Positions 6,621-12,500 of a stretch of DNA of 12,500 bases are shown here, one piece after another. Every line of letters starts with the position of its first letter. Positions within the stretch are counted from its first letter, which is position 1. Origin of the DNA: Actinidia chinensis (taxonomy: Eukaryota > Streptophyta > Magnoliopsida > Ericales > Actinidiaceae); assembly GCA_009663005.1 (NCBI GenBank), contig VIGQ01000233.1:1-12500 (forward strand), in the 5' to 3' direction. The notes under the pieces are model-generated. The model had not been told where the DNA came from. It ran no database searches and saw only the letters and a list, made by a program, of their open reading frames with translations. Both the position numbers and the translations under genes were made by a program.

Positions 6621-6890
6621 GGCGAGGCTCAGATCTGTGTTTTGATCAGAGGGGAGAACGGGGGGTGCCCAAAATGCGCTGCAACAACGGTGCCATGCCA
6701 AAGACTCCACATCTCAGATGCCCGAGCCATGAACTCAAGAGAAATATATCACACCTCTAATAGTAGTCGTTATTCATACCACCGAATAATTTCCCCCACG
6801 TCGAGGGAGTGGGTATTTACCAAGTAAGCATGAATAACTGTTTTTCTTTTTTTTTGCTTTGTTCTTTGTTTCAGGCTTCAGCTGCTAAAG
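6621..6890. repeat. Array module A, copy 8
   Basis: GGCGAGGCTCAGATCTGTGT and TTTGATCAGAGGGGAGAACG start it. GGGTGCCCAAAATGCGCTGC, CATACCACCGAATAATTTCC and TACCAAGTAAGCATGAATAA follow. It ends CTTTGTTTCAGGCTTCAGC. A near-complete copy with point changes and small indels. Confidence 0.7.
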
Positions 6891-7070
6891 GGCATGCATC
6901 TGCAATCCTTCAGCAAAGAAGGGGTAAAAACCAAAACTCCAATCCTCTCATCAAATTTGTACTTAAATGGGAGACTAAAATTTATTAGTAAAAGAGCAAG
7001 GATTGGAGATGTCCCATACCACACACAAACCGAATATAACTATATATAAAAATACAAACACATACACAAA
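6891..7070. repeat. Module F, copy 3
   Basis: GCAATCCTTCAGCAAAGAAG, AACTCCAATCCTCTCATCAA, AATGGGAGACTAAAATTTAT, GAGCAAGGATTGGAGATGTC and CCATACCACACACAAACCG parallel 4891-5036. A weak CA and TA-rich stretch (7020-7070) takes the place of the CA microsatellite. Confidence 0.55.
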
Positions 7071-7205
7071 AGGTTGTTGATTTTGTTTGAAATCATTGGC
7101 TTTTGATAATGTGATTAGGGATCTAATCAATATCATCTTACAGAGAGGGGGAACCACCCTTGAAACTCTCCCTTCTCTTTGATCAAAGCCTCATTCTGAG
7201 TTCAG
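7071..7205. repeat. Array module B1, copy f
   Basis: AGGTTGTTGATTTTGTTTGA, ATCATTGGCTTTTGATAATG, TTAGGGATCTAATCAATATC, TTACAGAGAGGGGGAACCAC and AAAGCCTCATTCTGAGTTCA make it the most complete B1 unit in the window. Confidence 0.7.
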
Positions 7206-7287
7206 ATTTCCTTATAGATTGTTTTCTCGCTCTTCTGTGTTGTAATTCCATCCATCCAAATATATATACACATGAACTTTACACAAA

Positions 7288-7420
7288 GGGCTGTTGAATT
7301 TTGATCAATGAATTGGCTTTGATGATCTAATTTATCATCTTTCAGAGAGGGCAAAACGCAACCTTAAACATTCCCTCCTCTCTTCTCCCCTCTCTCTGAT
7401 TTGCCTCATTGTGAATTCCT
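7288..7420. repeat. Array module B1, copy g
   Basis: GGGCTGTTGAATTTTGATCA, TTGGCTTTGATGATCTAATT and TTCAGAGAGGGCAAAACGCA start it. TTTGCCTCATTGTGAATTC closes it. It forms a B1-B1 pair with copy f, matching the pair at 1757 and 2039. Confidence 0.65.
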
Positions 7421-7608
7421 CATCCCCATTGTTTGCTCAAGTCTGGGTGATTCTATTTGGGGACATAAAAAAAATTCTCTCTAACCCAATTTATCCTTCA
7501 CCTCCCACACATGCACATAAATCGATAGCAACTAAATGCCCTGAAGCTCTCCAGTAAAAATTTATGCTTGCAATAATATGTAGTATAGATATATATCTAT
7601 ACACACAA
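7421..7608. repeat. Module G, copy 2, and AT-rich spacer
   Basis: CTGGGTGATTCTATTTGGGG, CTAACCCAATTTATCCTTCA and CCTCCCACACATGCACATAA pair with module G at 2185-2255. The last part (TAGATATATATCTATACACA) includes a perfect short palindrome and resembles 2824-2842, the approach to another B2. Confidence 0.45.
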
Positions 7609-7768
7609 GGCTGTTGATTAGTTAATGAAACAGAAATCAATTGGGCTGTGATAATCTGACTAGAAATCAAGATCACTTTACAACAGAGAGGGGCAACCAC
7701 CCTAGAATTTCCCTTCCCTCTGCTCGGAGCTTCATTTTGTGTTCAAACCAGAAAATTCTTCAAGGCTG
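7609..7768. repeat. Array module B2, copy e
   Basis: GGCTGTTGATTAGTTAATGA, ATAATCTGACTAGAAATCAA, CAGAGAGGGGCAACCACCCT and CTGCTCGGAGCTTCATTTTG, then AACCAGAAAATTCTTCAAGG. It is the best-preserved B2 copy. The AAATGCAAACCA tail found in copies c and d is lost and module H follows. Confidence 0.7.
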
Positions 7769-7884
7769 CATTTGATTAAGGATTTGGTAGAGTAAAAGGA
7801 GAAAAGTTGAAGATCCAAATTTAATTTAATCTCTTTGCACACAGAAGCTCACACACTAATACCAATCCCTGTATGTGTATACTA
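7769..7884. repeat. Module H, copy 3
   Basis: GCATTTGATTAAGGATTTGG, TAGAGTAAAAGGAGAAAAGT and TGAAGATCCAAATTTAATTT match copy 2. The remainder (CACACAGAAGCTCACACAC, ACTAATACCAATCCCTGTA) is unassigned. Confidence 0.35.
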
Positions 7885-8153
7885 GGTGAGGCTCAGATCT
7901 GTATTTTGATTAGAGAAGAGAAGGGATGTTCCCACAATGGCTTGCAACACACAATTGCCATTCCAAGTATTTTGGCTCACATTCTCAGCCTCTGAGACAT
8001 GATCTCAAAAGAAAATATCATCACAGTCCTTAATAGTAGTAGTTATTCATACCACTGAATAATTTCCCCCACTTTCTAGAGAGAATTGGGTATTACAACA
8101 GCAAGCAACAAGCACCGAATAACTGTTTTTTGCTTGGGGGGGGGGCTTTTCAG
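7885..8153. repeat. Array module A, copy 9, with G10 run
   Basis: GGTGAGGCTCAGATCTGTAT and TTTGATTAGAGAAGAGAAGG start it. TTCCCACAATGGCTTGCAAC, CATTCTCAGCCTCTGAGACA, CATACCACTGAATAATTTCC and CTAGAGAGAATTGGGTATTA follow. The tail holds ten G (8136-8145) between TTTTTTGCTT and CTTTTCAG, where other copies have T-rich sequence only. Confidence 0.7.
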
Positions 8154-8184
8154 TTTTCTTTATTATTTGCTTCTGCTTTCTTAT

Positions 8185-8365
8185 GGGGCCCTGTTTTGAT
8201 AATGTATTTTCATTTCAATTAATGGGATTAGGCATCAATTTCAATCCACTTGTATTTATGTCCCATGGCATTCCTAACCTTATCCTCCCATTTTAAAGGG
8301 AATTTAACCGTCCTATAGACTCTTAGTCGCAAAATTTTAATTTTTTCCACGTAGGCCATAGCCCA
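8185..8365. mobile_element. MITE-like fragment, one end only
   Basis: GGGGCCCTGTTTTGATAATG resembles the GGGCCTGTTTGGATAA ends of plant MITEs. It is followed by ATTAATGGGATTAGGCATCA and CCTAACCTTATCCTCCC. The inverted partner end is not seen before the C module at 8366, so this is either truncated or a different element. It interrupts the step from the A-module tail to module C. Confidence 0.3.
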
Positions 8366-8420
8366 TAGGGTCAGAAATCCTAACCCCTACACAAACAACA
8401 CACGCATACCGCATACACAA
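8366..8420. repeat. Module C, copy 5 (right end of the array)
   Basis: ATAGGGTCAGAAATCCTAAC, CCCTACACAAACAACACACG and CATACCGCATACACAAC have the usual C order. No A, B or E module is recognised downstream, so the array ends here or soon after. Confidence 0.6.
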
Positions 8421-8740
8421 CATTTTATTTTTTAAAGATCAAACATGATTTTTCTTGTCATGGTGTGTTCTAGTCACAAAAGTTTGAGGCGTAGAGTTGA
8501 CAACTATTTCATTCCAAATTCATTGAATTTTGTTTCCCTTGTTATCAATTTTTCGTCCACGCCCCGAGAACAAAGGTCAATTGTAAGCATCAGAACAATA
8601 ATTTTGACTTAGATCGATTTATCGTATCGTCATCTTGTTCAGTTATATGTAGAATCCTTCCGTCTAGAGCTTCATCCCTAGCCCGGTGAAGAGTAGTAAT
8701 AAAATTTATTTATTGTTTGGGCATGTGGCCCGGCGAACTT
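8421..8740. other. No recognisable feature
   Basis: AT-rich sequence, with a TTTATTTATTG run near 8706, that matches no array module I can see and has no open frame or splice pattern worth reporting. ATCAAACATGATTTTTCTTG near 8437 faintly recalls module D, too weakly to call. Confidence 0.4.
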
Positions 8741-8990
8741 AAATATGACCTAATTTAGGGGGTTTATTACGGGGGGATGGTTGGTGACCTGGGACAACTG
8801 GCCTTGGTGACAAAACATTAGAGAGAGTTTGTTTGGGAATCATCTTTGGGCTAACTTTATTAATAGGGACATTAAGAACTAATTTCCTTTCTATTCTACT
8901 TTTTGGGGCCCAGAATCCTACATTCTGGCCCTTGTTTGATACCGGGATGGTAGGGGAGGATTTGGACCTAACCAATCCAGTGGGCCCCTA
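8741..8990. mobile_element. Inverted-repeat-rich, probably transposon-derived sequence
   Basis: GGGCCCAGAAT, CCTAC, ATTCTGGCCC (8906-8931) is a near-perfect stem. CCCTTGTTTGATACCGGGAT directly after it looks like a MITE end, and TGGGCCCCTAAGCC closes the stretch. The segment may be two small elements next to or inside one another. The minus-strand open frame at 8739-8975 has no recognisable domain and is not called. Confidence 0.35.
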
Positions 8991-8991
8991 A

Positions 8992-9402
8992 GCCGTGTTT
9001 GGTTTCGGCCGGGATGGCCGGACTTAATAGTCCGACCGGAACCTAACGAATCCCCCCCAAATGGGGGTGTTGCTAATCCCAATGGGGAGGGTTGGGATTA
9101 ACAATCCCCCCTACTTCGAACCCTCAAAGGACATTTTTATAACCCTTGATATTTGTTATTTGTGTAATTAAAGGGTAAATATGAAATTTACACACGAAAA
9201 AATTTCATAAATTTTTGACACTATTTCTTGACCACTTACCCGTGATATTTACTAATCCCACTGTCTAATTTAAATTCCCGTGCAAACCAAACTCCCGGTC
9301 GGACTATGCCCTCATTACTAATCCCACCTCATTATCAATCCCATCCTAATCCCACCTCATTACTAATCCTACAATTCTATCACATTTATCAAACTAGGCT
9401 CT
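8992..9402. mobile_element. MITE-like element with nested hairpins
   Basis: The left edge AAGCCGTGTTTGGTTTCGG and the reverse complement of the right edge (AGCCTAGTTTGATAAATG) agree as AGCC..GTTTG.T, a weak terminal inverted repeat. Inside are the palindrome CGGACT-TAAT-AGTCCG (9019-9034) and a larger stem, 9063-9082 with 9092-9110. A run of short direct repeats of the type CTCATTACTAATCCCAC lies at 9311-9372. The overall form suits a non-autonomous DNA transposon. Target-site duplication and superfamily are not established. Confidence 0.4.
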
Positions 9403-10360
9403 GATTCCCGAGTTGTGTTACATTGCTTTTGGAAATGTTTGAGTTTTGTTGAGTCTCTCATGTGTAATCAATAGGAAGAACCATCGGAGAATTAATAACA
9501 TCTTTTGTTGATTGCAGTTTTGCAATACTTAGTCTTTTTGGAATAAGAATTCCATTTTGGGGGCTTGCATACCATTATCGTTCCTATATATTGGCATGTT
9601 CTGGTAAATTAGAAGACCGATATATTCACGTTCTTTATATGTTTTGAGCTGCTAAAACGACATCTATAAAAAGTTCTTGTATTATACTCCATTGGTTGTT
9701 AAGTGTGTTTCCTAACTAGAGAGTGGTTTTTGAGTTCCTCTTAGCAAATATTGGTTGAACAAGTCAACCAGATAGGCAATCATTGCCAATGCAACTTCTG
9801 AGTTGGTTCTGATAAGAATACAGATGAATGGCTTTAAACTGGGGTGCACACTGCATCGAATTGGTTTCGTTCATCACGGAACCTTGCTTATATCTGAAGG
9901 AAGCACTTCTAACAGTGAGCTTTGAAACAAAATCAACCAAGTAAATACCGTACGATTCATCTGAACAGTGGTCCGCAAGTTACAGAAATTTGAGTTTGAG
10001 TTTTCTACGGTGTAACACATAATACCCTCATGCACCCTTTTTGTCAGTTTATTTCCCCCTTAAGATTCCGTGCCTCCTACTATTTATTATAGGTGCGATG
10101 AGTAATACAGGATAGTGTAACAAGGTTTAACAAAGACCATATTAAGAGAGTTGGGCTGGAAGTTTTTTGCGTTTTTTACCAACTGTAAGTGTACATAGTG
10201 CTTACAATGTCCAGATTATATGGATTCCTATAATAAGTTGGAAGGGGCATTAAGTAAAGAACTATTGCAAAGATTGTGGGCCTTTCCTATTCTACTTGAA
10301 TCTTGATGACCGATGCGCTTTGGTGAAGTTATAAAAGTCTACCAATTAAGAATGTTGGAT
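9403..10360. other. Intergenic stretch, no feature recognised
   Basis: Non-repetitive AT-rich sequence with stops in all frames. Small palindromes occur, such as GGCAAT-C-ATTGCC (about 9775-9788). TTGATTGCAG near 9510-9519 looks like a splice acceptor but has no credible exon after it. It may be intergenic DNA or an intron of a gene whose exons lie elsewhere. Confidence 0.4.
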
Positions 10361-10369
10361 GCCCCTGGA

Positions 10370-10440
10370 CATTGCCACGTGTTGTTGTTACGTGAATGTG
10401 ATTGGTAACCACTTTTAACTGTGATTGGTACATATAATGG
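10370..10440 (+). promoter_or_regulatory. Promoter-like cluster: G-box, ACGT motif, paired ATTGG boxes
   Basis: CACGTG at 10376-10381 is a perfect G-box core, the binding site of plant bZIP and bHLH factors. TTACGTGA at 10388-10395 is a second ACGT element. The 11-mer TGTGATTGGTA occurs at 10397-10407 and again at 10420-10430. Each copy contains ATTGG, the inverted CCAAT box bound by NF-Y. CATATAATGG follows at 10431 as a possible TATA-like site. The density is what one expects upstream of a gene, and the C- and CT-rich leader to the right suits this. No transcription start can be fixed from sequence alone. Confidence 0.35.
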
Positions 10441-11415
10441 GACCTCTGCAACTCTGTGTTGTTGTTTTGTCCACAAGATGGGGGTGTTAATTGGTGATTA
10501 GTATTGTCAATTGTGCCTACTCCAGGAGCAAAGCAATAATTTACCAACGAAGCCATTTTTCCCTCGATTTCCATTCCTTTAAATCGCCATTTTCGCCGCC
10601 ACCTCTCACTGCAACCCTACTCACATCGGCTCCTCTCCTCCCTCCATGGATACTGTTTCCTCCACTCCAGCCCGCATTTTTATATTCTCCTCTTTATTAT
10701 CCTCAATTCCACGCTGGCCAGAACAAAAAGCCATAAACTATACAACTTCGACCCAACTCATCCGCACCTGTCCCCCATGTTTTACTATTATCACATTTTC
10801 ATTTCAGGCCTATGGTTTTGTTGTCGCGCTTCCGTTTAATTTCCTGTCGATCATGTCCCTCACCCCAGCACCCAACTGCAATATCGCCACCACCAATCCT
10901 TACCCCGCAAATTCCCACCTATTACACCGGCCACAGTTGTCAAATTCCCCCAAACTCCAATGACCCACGCACTCCCACAAACCAAAAACCATACGAAACC
11001 TGACCCCATTAACAGCCACCACTATCATTTTCTTACTTCCCACTCCAGAAAAGGGTGTCAAAATACAGGCATTTGGGGTATCTTGCTTCACTGTAATAGC
11101 CAACCAACACCACACCACCTCAGCCCATACCACCTCCATTTTGGGTTGTAATGTTCTTTTTTCATCCACAGTTTGGTGCTATAATTCTGCAGCTTTGAAA
11201 AGCAGGATTTATCTTTCAAAGTGGGATTTCATATATCTGACCAATTAGTCTTGTACTATAACACCAAGTTTTATTGTGCAAATCTCATCTAACTGCTCAA
11301 TCAGTCCCTTGATTAGTAAAAAAACACAGGAAAAAAATAAATCCCTAAATATTGGCAATGATCCAGCTGACATACTTAAATATCAGGACCAATGAGTCCG
11401 CTCATTTTTGTACAG
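10441..11415 (+). other. Leader-like C-rich region with short open frames
   Basis: CGCCATTTTCGCCGCCACCT and CTCCTCTCCTCCCTCC (about 10587-10645) look like a plant 5' untranslated leader. They precede ATGGATACTG at 10646, which opens 105 codons (10646-10963) rich in Ser, Thr and Pro with no recognised domain. A second frame begins with ATG at 10812 (63 codons; start MVLLSRFRLISCRS, faintly like an organelle-targeting sequence). Between 10921 and 11040 I count 47 C against 9 G, a strong strand bias. From 11151 the sequence returns to ordinary AT-rich DNA. It ends at TACAG|GTAAGT, a near-consensus 5' splice site. I regard it as a possible 5' exon or leader, not a proven gene. Confidence 0.25.
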
Positions 11416-12061
11416 GTAAGTGACTGTAAGAGTCTTACAAGCCCACAAAATTTGAATTATACCACACGAAAAATTAAATTAGAAACATTTTAGCAGACTT
11501 TGAAGTCACTTAAATGCCCTTATTTATATCAAGACACATTATTTGAAAGAAAAGTTTGGTGATCACATGCCATCGTATACTTGTTAAAAAAAATTGAGGG
11601 GGATACCTCGTTACTTCCCATCTTTCCCCTCTCTTTTCCCACCGCGGTATGTTTTATTCGGCCTTGCTCTATTTTATTTTGTTTAACCGTGAAAATAAGG
11701 CTGGATAGTAGCCTCGGAGATCATCTTATAAACAATTGGTTGTCCTGCATGCATTTGTGCATTACTATACTATTGCTGCTTGTTAACTCAGGAGCGATCA
11801 TGCCTGCTCTGAAATGGTCCTGCTGATATGAATATGTAACTGCCGTTTGAAGACTTCTTTTGGCTTGCTTTTAAGGATCCATTGTAAAGCACTTCTATTG
11901 ATGCCCTAATTGCTTTCACAACAAGTTTTTGAGATTGTTAACACCTATTTCTCTTTAAAAAGCCTCCGCACTTGATAAATTACAGTTTAATATGCCTTTC
12001 TATTCCTTGAATGAATATTTTTTGAAGCTGTTCAATTTTTTTTCGTTTTTCACTTTTGCAG
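11416..12061 (+). other. Candidate intron
   Basis: The donor GTAAGTG at 11416, preceded by CAG, is close to the plant consensus. The acceptor at 12060-12061 follows TTCAATTTTTTTTCG and TTTTTCACTTTTGCAG, a strong pyrimidine tract. The 646-bp interval is AT-rich and T-rich, as plant introns are. An 82-codon frame lacking a good start (11581-11826) lies within it and is ignored. If the model holds, this is probably an intron in the 5' leader, because no upstream frame joins in phase to the next exon. Confidence 0.35.
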
Positions 12062-12062
12062 T

Positions 12063-12122
12063 ATGGTGGCGGTAACTCCAACTGAAGTTGAGGATACCAT
12101 CAAAGAGTGTGTCTCAACCTTG
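12063..12122 (+). CDS. Candidate first coding exon, product unknown (partial)
   Basis: After the strong acceptor, ATG at 12063 opens 20 codons, starting MVAVTPTEVEDTIKECVSTL, up to a possible donor TTG|GTATTT at 12123. The other two frames hit stops within 24 bases, so only the ATG frame is open. The peptide is acidic and helix-like with one Cys, and I do not recognise a family. If not spliced, the frame runs on to TGA at 12222-12224 (53 codons). The continuation loses coding character and enters retroposon-like DNA, which favours splicing. The next acceptor is not certain: TTTATTTTCCAG at about 12420-12431 would lead to TAC TAA and an immediate stop, so the following exon probably lies beyond the window. 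Evidence is splice signals plus an open frame only. Confidence 0.3.
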
Positions 12123-12294
12123 GTATTTTTAATTCGATCAATAATCCCCAGAATGGCTGATTTGCCAGTACTATTCAAAGAAGGAGAAGCCCCCGCCTGT
12201 CCCTATAACCATAGTAGAGCCTGAGCGAGCTGCGAGGGCGAGGCTTAAGAATAGAAAAGGCCAACCTAAAAGATCCCAGTGCCTCCACCCAAAC

Positions 12295-12380
12295 GGCTTG
12301 GTGGTTAAAAGCCTTGTTCCATTTGCATACAAAGTTTTGAATTCACGAGTGTTTGTTTTGGTCAACATCTAAAAAAAAAC
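12295..12380 (+). mobile_element. Decayed tRNA-type SINE head
   Basis: TTGGTGGTTAAAAG (12298-12311) resembles a tRNA polymerase III A-box (TRGCNNAGYNGG type). GTTTTGAATTC (12334-12344) resembles the B-box GGTTCGAATCC, with one G-to-T and two C-to-T changes. The 36-bp start-to-start distance fits tRNA-derived promoters. A nine-A run at about 12371-12379 may be the retroposon tail. The remaining body is short and no target-site duplication is seen, so it is truncated or old. It is not a functional tRNA, because the acceptor and anticodon stems cannot be folded. Confidence 0.45.
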
Positions 12381-12500
12381 TCATAAAGTGGTGCCTGTAA
12401 TGCTGCAAGTAATCTTTTTCTTTATTTTCCAGTACTAATTCTTCAACCTTGTTCTAATAACTGTTTGAATGACAATATCCGCAAACAAATTACTTTTGTA
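12381..12500. other. Right edge, AT-rich, possible splice acceptor
   Basis: CTTTTTCTTTATTTTCCAG, ending at about 12431, is a good pyrimidine tract plus AG. The sequence after it has a stop at once in the frame of the upstream exon. No other feature is visible. Confidence 0.3.

Noticed and set aside
1418..6710. Minus-strand open frames at 1418-1633, 5699-5965 and 6525-6710 with similar peptides
   Set aside because: All lie on A modules. Their likeness follows from DNA homology, lengths and starts differ, and other A copies have stops.
1..8420. LTR retrotransposon or Helitron
   Set aside because: I found no paired long terminal repeats, primer-binding site, polypurine tract, reverse transcriptase or integrase motifs, or Rep/helicase motifs.
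8739..8975. 78-codon minus-strand frame
   Set aside because: It lies in inverted-repeat-rich transposon-like DNA and has no recognisable domain.
10900..11169. 89-codon minus-strand frame
   Set aside because: Its Trp-, Gly- and Val-rich composition is the reverse reading of the C-rich strand; several other frames are open there too.
12295..12350. Functional tRNA gene
   Set aside because: The box motifs are degenerate and the cloverleaf stems cannot be formed.
12171..12368. 65-codon minus-strand frame and an open plus-strand frame in the same place
   Set aside because: Both overlap the decayed SINE head. Starts and domains are missing.

Overview
The window looks like nuclear DNA of a flowering plant, probably a eudicot (low confidence on the clade). 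It is AT-rich and almost free of coding sequence. It carries tRNA-derived SINE sequences, MITE-like elements with GTTTGG-type ends, CA, TTTA and CATA microsatellites, a G-box/CCAAT cluster and plant-style splice sites with T-rich 3' ends. There is no bacterial gene layout, rRNA, intact tRNA or CRISPR array. No complete protein-coding gene can be supported.

Bases 1 to about 8420 are a degenerate mosaic tandem array. I recognise these recurring modules by eye. A (9 copies) starts GGTGAGGCTCAGAT and contains GTGCCCACAATGGCTGCAAC. B (11 copies plus one fragment, subtypes B1 and B2) has the core AGAGGGGCAACCACCCTT. C (5 copies) is GGGTCAGAAATCTAACCC followed by a CA-rich run. E (2), F (3), G (2), H (3) and D (2) are further modules. 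A full cassette seems to run A-F-C-B1-B1-G-B2, about 1.2 kb. The actual cassettes range from 0.66 to 1.26 kb because modules are missing or replaced. Copies differ by many substitutions and small indels. Later insertions sit inside: a 63-bp sequence present three times (565-749), a MITE-like element (776-890), a G-rich tract (1886-1959), and two SINE-like insertions (2567-2715 and 5603-5751). The second SINE has a clear target-site duplication, because undisrupted paralogous copies of its target occur in the same array.

Bases 8185 to about 9400 are a cluster of MITE-like, inverted-repeat-rich sequences. Bases 9403-10360 hold nothing I recognise.

The right end may be the 5' part of a gene on the + strand. 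It has a promoter-like cluster (10376-10430: G-box, second ACGT motif, duplicated ATTGG motif), a strongly C-rich leader-like stretch (10560-11150), a consensus donor CAG|GTAAGT at 11415/11416, a strong acceptor at 12060-12061, and a short open exon starting with ATG at 12063 and leaving at a possible donor at 12123. This model is inferential and the product is not recognised. A decayed tRNA-type SINE head (about 12295-12380) lies in the putative next intron.

The most unusual content is the mosaic array and the SINE-filled and empty sites inside it. I see no evidence for a new enzymatic or defence system.
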